In this document: positions 16,868-25,902 of the stretch, piece after piece | How positions within the stretch are numbered: the stretch's first letter is position 1 | Layout of the letters: every line of letters begins with the position of its first letter | Source of the DNA: Arthrobacter sp. MYb229 | GTDB taxonomy: Bacteria; Actinomycetota; Actinomycetes; Actinomycetales; Micrococcaceae | NCBI RefSeq assembly: GCF_002975405.1 | Contig: NZ_PCPS01000009.1 | Location: 1-64,000 of the forward strand | Reading direction: 5' to 3' | Length of the DNA: 64,000 bases | Notes under the pieces: model-generated | Seen by the model: only the letters and a program-made list of their open reading frames with translations | Databases searched by the model: none | Told to the model about the DNA's origin: nothing | Position numbers and translations under genes: made by a program

Positions 16868-17211
16868 ACCACCATCTCCTGCTCCATCTTGCCGGTACCG
16901 GCGAAGCCCCGCAGCCCAATCTGGAGATGGCTGCGCGCGTCGCCCGCAACGCCCGAGCCGAGCTCCCCGATTGGACCATCGAGCTTGTGGTCCAGGGCCC
17001 GCAGGTAGCGCTCCTGGCCACCGGGAGCGAGCTGGCCCAAGAGGTGGTTTCGCTAGTGGATGCCGGGTTCATCGTGAGTGCCTGTGCCAACAGCCTGCGC
17101 TCGGCCGCGGTTGACGGCGAAGGACTGGCAGCCGGCGTTCGAATTGTCAGCGCCGCGGTGGCGCGCCTAGCCACCGCTCAAATCGACGGTGCCGCGTACA
17201 TCCGTGTTTAG
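16864..17211 (+). CDS. DsrE-like sulfur-carrier protein
   Basis: A 115-residue protein of the DsrE/DsrF-like type (COG1416-like). The pattern is a first strand LLLHLAGTG, the strand IELVVQGPQVALLA, the conserved cysteine in VSACANSLR (Cys74), and the C-terminal GVRIVSAAVARLATAQIDGAAYIRV-type segment, seen here as GVRIVSAAVARLATAQ and DGAAYIRV. Such proteins carry or sense persulfide sulfur. It overlaps the ccdA-like gene by ATGA. Together with the CstR-like regulator nearby this points to sulfane-sulfur or thiol-stress handling. Confidence 0.8.
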   Translation: MNHHLLLHLAGTGEAPQPNLEMAARVARNARAELPDWTIELVVQGPQVALLATGSELAQEVVSLVDAGFIVSACANSLRSAAVDGEGLAAGVRIVSAAVARLATAQIDGAAYIRV

Positions 17212-17259
17212 TGCGGCAACACCGATTTTGGGAATCCGATGCTTACCTCATCGGACATA

Positions 17260-17301
17260 GAATGCCGGTGTTCCTCCGCTAGTGGAGGAACACCGGCATT
17301 C
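17260..17301. terminator. Bidirectional terminator between the dsrE-like gene and copA
   Basis: Perfect 18-bp stem (17260-17277 with 17284-17301), 6-nt loop, followed by ATGTTTTT on the plus strand. It separates two convergent operons. Confidence 0.9.
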
Positions 17302-17325
17302 ATGTTTTTGGCCTAGAAACGAAGC

Positions 17326-19629
17326 CTAGCTTGATCGTTGCTTTCGTCCGAACCCACGCAGCCGCAGCGAGTTCGCGACGACCAGCACTGAGCTGGCGGC
17401 CATGGCGGCACCTGCAATCATGGGATTCAAGAACCCCAGGGCTGCCACCGGAATACCAGCGGTGTTGTAGACAAACGCCCAGAACAGGTTCATCTTGATA
17501 GTTCCCAGTGTCTTGCGGGAAAGCTCGATAGCTTGCGCAACCTGCTCGACGTCATTGCCCATGATGGTGACGTCGGCTGCTTCGATCGCCACATCCGTCC
17601 CGGAACCCATCGCGATGCCAAGGTCTGCCTGAGCCAGCGCCGGAGCGTCGTTGACGCCGTCGCCGACCATTGCCACGACCCTGCCTTGCTCCTGCAGCTG
17701 GCGCACGGCCTGAGCCTTGCCTTCGGGGAAGACATCCGCGAACACGTCTTCCGGCGCGATACCAACCTTGGCGGCAACTTGCTGCGCTACCGCCTTGTTA
17801 TCCCCGGTGAGCAATACCGGGCGCAACCCAAGTCCCTTGAGCCTTGCAATGGCGGCAGCCGAGGACTCCTTGATGGTGTCGGTCAGGTTGACGAATCCGG
17901 CAAAGGCTCCATCCACGCCGATCATAATCGAGGTCGCGCCACTGCTCTGCGCGGTTGCAAGATCCGCGAGCTGCCGATCGGTTAGCTCAATCCCATTTTC
18001 CTTCAGCCAGCTTTCCCGGCCGGCCACCACGGTGTGCACACCCACCGTTGCTCGCACGCCGCCACCGGCGGCGGAGACGAACCCGGTAGCCACGGCCAAG
18101 GAAGCGTTGGCACGCGCCGCTTCGACAATTGCTTGGGCAATCGGGTGCTCAGACCCCGCTTCCGCCGCGCCGGCCAGTGCCAGCAGCTCTTCTTCGTCAA
18201 ATCCCGACGCCGGGGTTGTAGAGGTGACCGCAAGGTTGCCCTCGGTCACGGTGCCGGTCTTGTCCAGCAGCACGGTGTCAACCTTGCGGGTGTCTTCCAG
18301 GACTTGCGGTCCACGGATCAGGATGCCCAGCTGGGCCCCGCGTCCGGTACCCACCAGCAAACCAATAGGAGTCGCCAGGCCTAAGGCACAAGGGCAAGCA
18401 ATGACCAGCACCGCTACCGCGGCAGCGACGGCCGAGCCCATATCACCGGTGAGCAATAGCCAGAGAACAAAGGTGGACAGCGCAATGACCAGCACAATCG
18501 GCACGAAGACCGCGGAGATGCGGTCTGCAAGTCGAGCGATCGGCGCCTTGCCCGTCTGCGCCTGGGATACCAGGCGTCCCATCTGAGCCAGCGTGGTGTC
18601 CTTGCCAACGCGGGTAGCACGAATAACCAGTACGCCGGAGGTGTTGATTGTTGCACCGGTAACGGTGTCATCCGGGCCGACTTCCACGGGCACCGATTCT
18701 CCGGTAACCAATGCGGTATCCACCGCCGAGTGCCCCGAGACGACAAAGCCGTCGGTGGCAATTTTTTCGCCGGGGCGCACAATGAACTCATCGCCAGGAA
18801 GCAACTCGGCCGCTGAAACCTTGGTTTCGACGCCCTCGCGGATCAATGTGGCTTCCTTGGCGCCTAGATCCAGCAAGGTCTTAAGCGCGTCGCCGGCCCG
18901 GACTTTGGCGCGGGCTTCCAACCAGCGGCCGAGCAGCAGGAAGGTCGCCACGACACCCGCGGTCTCGAAGTACAGCGCATGCTCGCTCATGGCCATGCCG
19001 ACGTGGGCCGTGATATTCGGATCCGCAATCAGCTGCCACAGCGAGTAGAAGTAAGCCGCAAGTACACCAATTGAGACCAGGGTGTCCATGGTGGAGGACA
19101 GATGGCGCGCGTTGATGGCAGCGGCACGGTGGAACGGCCAGGCTGACCAGAACGTCACCGGGGTGGCAAGCGCCAGCGCAACCCAACCCCAATGCGGGAA
19201 TTGAGCGCCGGGGATCATGGAAATAATGAACAGCGGCACGGTGAAGATCGCGCCGACAATGAGGCGTGTCTTCAGGTCCTGGCCTGCCTGCGCGGCGGGC
19301 TTGTTCCTGCGCGGCGGCTCAAGCGATGCTGCTGCAGTGGAGGTTCGCGCGGTTTCGGTCTGCGAACGGGCTGTCTGCTCTGCGTATTGGTCCACCTTGA
19401 GGTTGGCCTTGTAGCCGGCGGATTCGACGGTCGAGATCAGCTCTTCGTCCGTTACGCCTTCCGGAACCGTCACGCGAGCGGACTCCAGCGGAAGATTCAC
19501 CAGCGCTTCCACGCCTTCCAGCTTCCCCAGCTTGCGTTCGACTCGACCCACGCAGGAAGCACAGGTCATTCCCTGAATATCCAACTCGACGATGCGTTGA
19601 TTGGTGGGGAATGCGGTGTCGTTACTCAT
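17326..19629 (-). CDS. copA: Copper-exporting P-type ATPase (P1B-1)
   Basis: A 767-residue heavy-metal ATPase. One N-terminal HMA domain (GMTCASC, Cys23/Cys26) is followed by an Ala-rich linker, eight membrane segments, TGES (309-312), the ion-channel motif ACPCALG (CPC at 412-414), phosphorylation site DKTGT (Asp456), SEHP (493-496) and GDGVNDAPAL. The last helices carry YNTAGIPVAA and MAASS, residues typical of Cu(I) pumps. It moves Cu(I) out of the cytoplasm using ATP. The gene lies 70 bp downstream of copZ and shares its promoter with two CsoR-type operators. Confidence 0.93.
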   Translation of the reverse strand: MSNDTAFPTNQRIVELDIQGMTCASCVGRVERKLGKLEGVEALVNLPLESARVTVPEGVTDEELISTVESAGYKANLKVDQYAEQTARSQTETARTSTAAASLEPPRRNKPAAQAGQDLKTRLIVGAIFTVPLFIISMIPGAQFPHWGWVALALATPVTFWSAWPFHRAAAINARHLSSTMDTLVSIGVLAAYFYSLWQLIADPNITAHVGMAMSEHALYFETAGVVATFLLLGRWLEARAKVRAGDALKTLLDLGAKEATLIREGVETKVSAAELLPGDEFIVRPGEKIATDGFVVSGHSAVDTALVTGESVPVEVGPDDTVTGATINTSGVLVIRATRVGKDTTLAQMGRLVSQAQTGKAPIARLADRISAVFVPIVLVIALSTFVLWLLLTGDMGSAVAAAVAVLVIACPCALGLATPIGLLVGTGRGAQLGILIRGPQVLEDTRKVDTVLLDKTGTVTEGNLAVTSTTPASGFDEEELLALAGAAEAGSEHPIAQAIVEAARANASLAVATGFVSAAGGGVRATVGVHTVVAGRESWLKENGIELTDRQLADLATAQSSGATSIMIGVDGAFAGFVNLTDTIKESSAAAIARLKGLGLRPVLLTGDNKAVAQQVAAKVGIAPEDVFADVFPEGKAQAVRQLQEQGRVVAMVGDGVNDAPALAQADLGIAMGSGTDVAIEAADVTIMGNDVEQVAQAIELSRKTLGTIKMNLFWAFVYNTAGIPVAALGFLNPMIAGAAMAASSVLVVANSLRLRGFGRKQRSS

Positions 19630-19699
19630 GATTCCACTTCTTTCTCACTCCCGGAGACGGGCACATATAGCTATTCGCGCCCCGTCTCGGGGCCGGTAT

Positions 19700-20008
19700 T
19701 TAGGCTTCCGCGGAAACGAGCTTGTAGCCCGCTTCGGCGACGGCCGCTTCGAGAATCGAGTTCTCGACTGGTTTGTTGGTGGCGATGGTAGCCGTAGAGG
19801 CTCCACCGACGACGAGGTCAACCTCGACATTGCTGACACCAGGGATCTCTTGGAGTTCCTCGGTCACTGACGAAACACAGTGCCCGCAGGTCATGCCTTC
19901 AATCTTCAAGGTGATGTCGTTGCTCATGATGTCCTCCGTGTTTGTTGTATTGCTATTTGCTTCTTCATCGCTCGAGCTGCATCCGCAGCAGCTTGATTCG
20001 TTGCTCAT
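19700..20008 (-). CDS. copZ: Copper chaperone CopZ with a Cys-rich N-terminal extension
   Basis: A 102-residue protein. Residues 30-102 are an HMA domain with GMTCGHC (Cys41, Cys44). Residues 1-27 are an added Cys/Ser/Asp-rich tail (SSCCGCSSS). Two starts have good ribosome-binding sites: ATG 20008 after AGAGGAACTC, and ATG 19927 after GGAGGACATC, which gives the plain chaperone of about 75 residues. Both begin MSN. It delivers Cu(I) to CopA, encoded just downstream. Confidence 0.88.
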   Translation of the reverse strand: MSNESSCCGCSSSDEEANSNTTNTEDIMSNDITLKIEGMTCGHCVSSVTEELQEIPGVSNVEVDLVVGGASTATIATNKPVENSILEAAVAEAGYKLVSAEA

Positions 20009-20134
20009 GAGTTCCTCTTCTCGCGGGATCTTTCGGTTCTCGAAAAGTCATCTGGGCAAACGGCTGGCCTTGCAGCCATCTCCATGATTTTGCATGAGCC
20101 TCAACAGCGGCCATTGCGTTTTCCATACCTTGAC

Positions 20135-20162
20135 GATATACCCCTAGAGGGTATCGAGTCAA
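20135..20162 (-). promoter_or_regulatory. copZA promoter
   Basis: On the minus strand, TTGACT (20157-20162) and TATATC (20135-20140) are 16 bp apart. The spacer is filled by a CsoR-type operator, the standard arrangement for repression. Confidence 0.7.
20138..20154. promoter_or_regulatory. CsoR-family operator 3 (copZA)
   Basis: ATACCCCTAGAGGGTAT has the same TACCC/GGGTA arms as the sites at the CsoR-family gene 6.4 kb away, and overlaps the copZA promoter spacer. Confidence 0.78.
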
Positions 20163-20179
20163 GTACCCCCATAGGGTAT
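20163..20179. promoter_or_regulatory. CsoR-family operator 4 (copZA)
   Basis: GTACCCCCATAGGGTAT is a second, less perfect dyad upstream of the -35 element, centred 25 bp from operator 3. The tandem layout resembles that at the repressor gene. Confidence 0.7.
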
Positions 20180-21066
20180 ATTTTCAGTTAAATTCAAAGC
20201 CACTGGATCCAACGAACTGCGTCATCAATACATTGATTATCCGATGTCCGGGTAGACGCTTCATGCACAATTGCCCAGCCGAGGATCGCAGTTTGAGAAA
20301 TCGGAGCGCGAAGCACCACCCCGGGGATGCCGCCGATTTCCGAAAACTAGCCATTGCACTCAAGGCAGGCAGGGCTTCGCGGCACCCGCGGGAAGCGCGG
20401 CCCTAAACTTATAGAGGATGCCTCCCTCACCGCCAAGGCCAAATAGCTAACGGTGCGCAACCAGAGTGCAGCGGAACCTGCAAATACTCCACCGACCGCG
20501 TACCTTGCAGGAAAAGCCACCGCTGTCATCGGGGTGTATATGACCCCACCCAAGGGCTCCCTGAGGCTCTGCATCGAGGAGAAATCCCGAATTCAGCACC
20601 TTGCGCGAACAACACCGCTCTTGCCGATCCGAATGGAATGCAGCGAAGACGCGCCGCGGATCTGGCGCCAGGCCTTCTAGGCTTTGCTCAGCAGATTGGC
20701 CGGATCCAATCCGGGGCGTTTTCCGCACTCGCGAATGGATCATCATTCAGCTCACAATGCTTTTATCGTGAAGTGGTGGCTCGTCTCGCCGCTGCGGATC
20801 AACACTCATTCCACGCCGGCCGGCGGATCAGGGCCGAATCTGGCGAAGGATTGGATCCTGATCGCTTATCGACAGGCGAGCGAGCGCGGCAGGTCCAGCG
20901 CCGTGAAAAATCTGAATCGGCATATCCGGAAATTCACTCCGGGGTGGGTTGAGCACGGAGATCAAATTGCATAAAGCTCATCCACTGCGGAAGGCTTGCG
21001 GACGGCTCCCCCTTCCAGAACTTCTAAACACCGGGCAAGAGATCAACGATTCGGTGAAAGCGCAGT
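20180..21066. other. Gene-poor stretch of about 0.9 kb
   Basis: No gene is supported. Several overlapping frames on both strands (20347-20574, 20447-20746, 20638-20974) have no ribosome-binding site and no recognisable domain. Some could be relics; I cannot decide. Confidence 0.35.
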
Positions 21067-21109
21067 TGGGCCCGGAGGATCTTCGGCGTCTAAAGATCCT
21101 CCGGGCCCA
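21067..21109 (-). terminator. Terminator of the flavin monooxygenase gene
   Basis: Perfect 17-bp stem (21067-21083 with 21093-21109), 9-nt loop, about 32 bp beyond the stop of the minus-strand monooxygenase gene. It has no long T-run. Confidence 0.8.
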
Positions 21110-21140
21110 GCTCACAAGTCAACCTTGAACAGCTAGTTGA

Positions 21141-22931
21141 TCAGGCTTGATGATAGGTTTCGGCGAGCGCGTAGACGGGTGTGGGCAGCCCCTCGAAACG
21201 GGCCTTGAGCTGCAAGCCCAGATATTTCGAGTAGTGCCTGGACTGGTGCAAGTTCCCGCCATGGAACCAGAGATTCTTGACCTTGGTTGGCTTCCACATA
21301 TTTCGCAGTTCGCCTTGCCAGGGACCTGGATCCTTAGTGGTTTCAGAGCCCAAGCCCCAGCATTTACCCACCGCATCGGCGACTTCTTGGGAGATCAGGT
21401 GGGCGGCCCAGCCGTTCATCGACCCGTAGCCTGTTGCGTAGACCACCGCGTCGGCGGGCAGCTCGGTTCCATCGGCCAGGATCACGCTGTGCTCGGTCAA
21501 GTGCGAGACCTCGCCCTGGGCCAAGGCAATGGACCCATCGGCCACCAGCTCGCTCGCGCCGATGTTGATGTAGTAGCCCGAGCCGCGGCGCAGATACTTG
21601 AGGAACAGCCCCGAGTCGTCATCGCCGAAGTCGAGGTCGAAGCCCACGTCCTCCAGGGACTTGTAGAACTCTGCATCCTGTTCGCGGACCTTGTCGAACG
21701 CCGGACGCTGGAAATCCGGCAGGACCTTGTACGGGATGGAAGCAAAGATCAGGTCAGCCTTGTGGTGATCGATGCCTGCGGCCAAGGCCTGTTCGGAATA
21801 CAGCGGCCCCAGCACGGTATTCATCAAGGATTCCGAACGCACGATGTGGGTGCTGGAACGCTGCACCATGGTGGGCTTGGCACCGTTCTGGACCAAATCC
21901 GCGCAAATATCGTGGGCCGAATTGTTCGCACCGATCACCACGACGTTCTTCCCTGCGTAGCGTTCACCGCCTGGGTGCTTCGAGGAATGACTCTGTTCCC
22001 CGGCGAAGCTCTCGGCACCCGGGTAGCGGGGAACGCTGGGGATTCCGGACATTCCGGTGGCCAGGACCAATTGGGTGGGACGCAGGGTGAGCGGCACCCC
22101 GTCGCGTTCGACTTCGACGATCCAGCCGTCGCCGTCCGGGTCTTGCTTCGCACTGGTCGCTTCGGTCAGGGACCAGTAGTCCAGTTCCATGAGCTTGGTA
22201 TAGCTTTCCAACCAGTCGCCCATCTTGTCCTTGGGAGTGAACACCGGCCAGTGGTCGGGAAATTCGATGTACGGCATATGGTCATACCAGACCGGGTCAT
22301 GCAGGGCCAGCGAGTGGTAGCGCGAGCGCCACTGGTCCCCCGGCCTCGGATGCTTGTCGATGACCAGGGCCGGGACGCCCATGCGTTTGAGCCGTGCGGC
22401 CAATCCGATGCCGCCCTGGCCGCCACCGATGATCAGAGTGTACGGCTGCTCGGTGATTCCCAGTGTTTGCCGCTGGGCTTCGCGGCGGTCCAGCCAGTTC
22501 TCCTTGCTCATGGCCGAGCCGTGCTCGGCCCCGAGTTCGCGCCTGGACCCGGCAGGTTCGGGATATTCGCGCAGTTCCTGGGCCGTGCTCAGCAGGGTCC
22601 AGCACCGGCCGTCGCGCAGCCGGAAGAGCCCGAGCCCGTTGATGGCATCGTTCTCGAAGGTGTACCAGGCCTCGACGACTCCATCGGCGTCCTGTGCGCT
22701 GGTCACCTTCAGGTTTCGCGGCCATGCCCCGCGCTCGACGCCGAGCAGCATCTTCGCGATGTCTTCGCGCCCCTCGCTGGTGTGCAGGTTCCAGGTCAAT
22801 GCGGTGAGGTCCCGCCAATAGCATTCCTCGCCGAAGAGCTCCGCGGCCCCTTGCACATCGCCTGCTTCCAAGGCCTGCTGCAGCGCTCGGCACCATTCTT
22901 GAGCCTGCGCCAGTGGATCGTTGTTCGCCAT
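21141..22931 (-). CDS. FAD/NAD(P)H flavin monooxygenase with an N-terminal NTF2-like domain
   Basis: A 596-residue protein. Residues 1-130 resemble an NTF2/SnoaL-like domain (QEWCRALQQALEAGDVQGAA, YTFENDAINGLGLFRLRDG). Then comes a flavin monooxygenase with FAD-binding LIIGGGQGGIGLAARL, substrate-side DQWRSRYHSLALHDP and NADPH-binding VVVIGANNSAHDI. Such enzymes oxygenate a soft nucleophile or ketone using NADPH and O2. Start candidates are ATG 22931 (GAAG eight bases upstream) and ATG 22937. A GAF-domain regulator is encoded 122 bp upstream on the same strand and probably controls it. The substrate is unknown. Confidence 0.85.
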   Translation of the reverse strand: MANNDPLAQAQEWCRALQQALEAGDVQGAAELFGEECYWRDLTALTWNLHTSEGREDIAKMLLGVERGAWPRNLKVTSAQDADGVVEAWYTFENDAINGLGLFRLRDGRCWTLLSTAQELREYPEPAGSRRELGAEHGSAMSKENWLDRREAQRQTLGITEQPYTLIIGGGQGGIGLAARLKRMGVPALVIDKHPRPGDQWRSRYHSLALHDPVWYDHMPYIEFPDHWPVFTPKDKMGDWLESYTKLMELDYWSLTEATSAKQDPDGDGWIVEVERDGVPLTLRPTQLVLATGMSGIPSVPRYPGAESFAGEQSHSSKHPGGERYAGKNVVVIGANNSAHDICADLVQNGAKPTMVQRSSTHIVRSESLMNTVLGPLYSEQALAAGIDHHKADLIFASIPYKVLPDFQRPAFDKVREQDAEFYKSLEDVGFDLDFGDDDSGLFLKYLRRGSGYYINIGASELVADGSIALAQGEVSHLTEHSVILADGTELPADAVVYATGYGSMNGWAAHLISQEVADAVGKCWGLGSETTKDPGPWQGELRNMWKPTKVKNLWFHGGNLHQSRHYSKYLGLQLKARFEGLPTPVYALAETYHQA

Positions 22932-23053
22932 AGCCATCACTTCAATTCATCGGGAGTCCGGGAAATGATGCGGCTTATTCTGCCGCCCTGAAGCAAGGCT
23001 ATGACCTGCATCACAAAATGGAAGCGTTGCAAAAGGTTGCATGCCTCCAGGGA

Positions 23054-24226
23054 TCAAGGTTGGCGGTACACCGGTACCATCAGCCGATAGGGCCGGGAGG
23101 CAATCAGGCCACGCAGCCTTCCACGCAGCCGGGAGATTTCGGCTCGAATAGTCACGTTGGGCGTTTGCGCAGGCCACAGTTCCTGGAGCTGCGCCGCGGT
23201 GGCTCCCGCGGGGCAGCTCGCCAGAAGCTCCAAGATTTGCCAGTGCTTGGCACTGAGCCCAATGCGGGTCGTTCCGCTTGGCGTATGCACCAGCGCTTCC
23301 TGGAGGCCCCCGGCGCAGAGTTCAAGCGTCACTTGCTCATCGGCTCGTTGCAGGAGCCAGCCGCCGGCAGTTCTGCGCGCATCCACCGCACCGATGCCAA
23401 TGATCCAGTTGCGCCCTTCTTCCAAGGCCGGTGGCAAGGAGATTCTACCGCTGATGCTGTATCCACGAGCGGACGCCACAGAACCCTGGGAATCAACCAG
23501 CAGGTATGCGCCCTCCGGCAGCGTTGCTGCCAGTTCGAGCCGTTGCATTTTTAAGTCGTGCTCGCCTCGCAGCAGTAGTTCCGCTTCGTGGGCGACGGAT
23601 GAAACCAGCGCCAGCGAGTGCGGGTGAGCTGTGCGAAATGATCCGGCCAAGGTGATGGTGCCGACCAAGGATGAAGTGGCAGGGTTGCTGACCGGCGCCG
23701 AGGTGCAGACCCAGGAATGCTGTTCTTCGCGAGCATGCTCCGGACCAAAAATTTGCACCGGCGTCCGCTCGGCCATTGCGGCGCCGATGCCGTTCGTGCC
23801 GACGTCGCCTTCCCGCCATCTGGCCCCGGCAACAAAGCCGATGTCATCGCTTCTCCGGCGGATCATCGAAGGTCCCAGAACCCAAAGCACGTACCCCTGG
23901 CTATCGGAGATCACCAGTTGGTTTCCAGCCTGCGTGGCCAGTGACAGCAACCGGTCCTTGAACAGCTCAACGAGTCCGTTCAATTCCTCATTGGATTCCC
24001 GCCGCTCGCGGACAGTTGCAAGGTCCAGGGGAACAATGTCCTTGTACTGCGCTCCGGCGCGCGACCAGGAACGAGCCACCACGGGTCGAACCAGCGAGGG
24101 AATGCGCGTGCCTTCGGCCCAGCTCTGATGCAGGGCTTTGAGGCCCCGTGCTTTATTGGTTGGGTCTTCCCCAGCTGCCAGGGCCGCTTGGAACAGCGCC
24201 TGGGACCCACGGTGCTCCACAGTCAT
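23054..24226 (-). CDS. GAF-domain transcriptional regulator (AcoR-like N-terminus, winged-helix C-terminus)
   Basis: A 390-residue regulator. The N-terminal part (RPVVARSWSRAGA, WREGDVGTNGIGAAMAER) is the sensor region of AcoR-type activators. The central AAA+ sigma-54 domain is absent. The C-terminal 70 residues (LSAKHWQILELLASCPAGAT, NVTIRAEISRLRGRLRGL) form a winged-helix DNA-binding unit instead. Actinobacteria use this layout next to alcohol, aldehyde or ketone oxidation genes. Its upstream position and shared strand suggest control of the flavin monooxygenase. The inducer is unknown. Confidence 0.75.
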   Translation of the reverse strand: MTVEHRGSQALFQAALAAGEDPTNKARGLKALHQSWAEGTRIPSLVRPVVARSWSRAGAQYKDIVPLDLATVRERRESNEELNGLVELFKDRLLSLATQAGNQLVISDSQGYVLWVLGPSMIRRRSDDIGFVAGARWREGDVGTNGIGAAMAERTPVQIFGPEHAREEQHSWVCTSAPVSNPATSSLVGTITLAGSFRTAHPHSLALVSSVAHEAELLLRGEHDLKMQRLELAATLPEGAYLLVDSQGSVASARGYSISGRISLPPALEEGRNWIIGIGAVDARRTAGGWLLQRADEQVTLELCAGGLQEALVHTPSGTTRIGLSAKHWQILELLASCPAGATAAQLQELWPAQTPNVTIRAEISRLRGRLRGLIASRPYRLMVPVYRQP

Positions 24227-24430
24227 TTACTGAGAATGCCATGCTTCGCTAGTGGATGGGAAGCTTTCGCCGCTTAAAATCGCTGAGGCTTTCCCCGAAT
24301 CGTCGAAGGAACTGGGGAAGGCCCGCGAGCAGGTGCGAGTTGGCCTGTGTGCTGCCGTGAATTCGGCGACCGCCTTGGTTGCGGCATCTACGATGCTTGC
24401 GCTGCACTCCGCAGCAGCCAGGCAACTCGC

Positions 24431-25801
24431 CTATCTCTTCCCCGTCACCAGATCCGCCAGGTGCGCTATGGCGGAGGTCTTCGTCCCACCCTTGGATTCG
24501 GCCCGGTCCGCCATCCCATAGGCAGCATAGAGCCCCGTGGTGGCCATCCAACGAAGCGGTTCGGGTTCCCACTGCCGCACCTTGTGGTTGACCCAGGGCA
24601 AATTGGTCAGCGCGGTATTCTGGCCTAAGACCAGATCGCGCAGGGTTCGACCGGCAAGGTTGGTGGTAGCCACGCCGGTCCCCACATATCCCCCGGCCCA
24701 GCCGATTCCAGTGCGCGGATCCATACCGACGGTGGCGGCCCAATCTCGCGGAACCCCGAGCACCCCGGACCAGGCATGAGCGATCGCCGCTTGCTTGGCT
24801 TGCGGGAATAGCCGTTGCAAAATTTCTTGGAGTCCGTTGACCGTCACCGCTGGAGTCATCCCATCAAGGTCGGTACGCGACCCGAATTTGTAGGGAACTC
24901 CGCGACCTCCAATGGCGATCCGATCATCGGCGGTGCGCTGGGCGTACATGTACACGTGGGCAAAATCGCCAAGCACTTCGCCGTTCTTCCAGTTCACCTC
25001 ATCCCAGAAAGATGCATCCAGCGGCTCGGTGGCAATCATCGAAGAATTCATCGGCAGCCACAAGCGCTTATGGCCTTTAATTCCGGCGGTGAAGCCCTCG
25101 GTCGCACGAATGATGAAGTCCGCGGTGACGGTTCCACCAGCAAAATCCAGTCGGTGAGAACTGATCTCGGTGACCCTGGTGCTCTCGAAGATTTCTACTC
25201 CGAGAGATTCGACTGCCTGTGCCAGCCCACTGACCAGTTTGGCCGGTTGGATCCGAGCGGCATGCGGGTGCCAGGCGGCGGCAAGTGTGCCCGCGACATT
25301 GATCTGCTGTGCAGCTTCGGAGCTTTCCAGCAGCTGCACCCCGCTGTGCTCCCAAGACTGCTCGGCGGTCACGAAAGCGCGCAATCGTGCCTCTTGGGCC
25401 GGATTGTACGCAACCTCGAATTCGCCGCCCTGCAGGATGTCCGCGTCGATGTTCTCCGCGGCGCAGACCCGCACCACTTCGTCGATGGTTTGATTCATGG
25501 CCAGCTGAAAGTCGTCGACCGCTTGCCGGCCGTGGGATTTCAGATATTGTTCGCGTCCACCGGTAATGGTGTTGGTCAGCCAGCCGCCATTGCGTCCGGA
25601 CGCCCCATACCCGATATGGCGCTGCTCCAGGATAGCGATGCGCAGGCTAGGCGCTGCTTGCTTCAAATAGTAGGCGGCCCACAGACCGGTAAAACCGGCA
25701 CCCACAATGGCAACGTCAAATGCATGGGATCCGCGCAGAGTTTCCCGCGAGGTGGGTAATCCAAGGCGTTCCCACCAATGAGAGACATGGCCATTGATCA
25801 T
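24431..25801 (-). CDS. FAD-dependent amine oxidase-like oxidoreductase (DAO family)
   Basis: A 456-residue DAO-family flavoenzyme. FAD-binding motif FDVAIVGAGFTGLWAAYYL, then EQRHIGYGASGRNGGW typical of the PuuB-like group (gamma-glutamylputrescine oxidase and relatives), and C-terminal GWAGGYVGTGVATTNLAGRT. It probably oxidises a primary or secondary amine with O2. The start at 25801 follows AAGGA; an upstream in-frame start lacks one. A possible metabolic link to gabD at 35 kb (both act in putrescine/GABA degradation) is inference, as they are not in one operon. Confidence 0.82.
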   Translation of the reverse strand: MINGHVSHWWERLGLPTSRETLRGSHAFDVAIVGAGFTGLWAAYYLKQAAPSLRIAILEQRHIGYGASGRNGGWLTNTITGGREQYLKSHGRQAVDDFQLAMNQTIDEVVRVCAAENIDADILQGGEFEVAYNPAQEARLRAFVTAEQSWEHSGVQLLESSEAAQQINVAGTLAAAWHPHAARIQPAKLVSGLAQAVESLGVEIFESTRVTEISSHRLDFAGGTVTADFIIRATEGFTAGIKGHKRLWLPMNSSMIATEPLDASFWDEVNWKNGEVLGDFAHVYMYAQRTADDRIAIGGRGVPYKFGSRTDLDGMTPAVTVNGLQEILQRLFPQAKQAAIAHAWSGVLGVPRDWAATVGMDPRTGIGWAGGYVGTGVATTNLAGRTLRDLVLGQNTALTNLPWVNHKVRQWEPEPLRWMATTGLYAAYGMADRAESKGGTKTSAIAHLADLVTGKR

Positions 25802-25902
25802 GTGATTCCTTCGTTCCACAACGAATAAATGAACCACGCTCACTTTATGGTTCCGAAATCACTCTAGAGTCACGGCACCCACCCTGGCAAGGGTTCAAGA
25901 AG

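Noticed and set aside
15901-17040. 379-residue minus-strand frame opposite the ccdA-like gene
   Set aside because: Ser/Pro/Arg-rich shadow of a strongly supported membrane protein.
20347-20974. Overlapping frames on both strands between copZ and the monooxygenase terminator
   Set aside because: No ribosome-binding sites, no domains and conflicting strands. One plus-strand end (LAKDWILIAYRQASERGRSS) looks slightly protein-like, but I could not place it.
21147-22991. 614-residue plus-strand frame opposite the flavin monooxygenase
   Set aside because: It is a high-GC antisense shadow; the minus strand has complete FAD and NADPH motifs and a downstream terminator.
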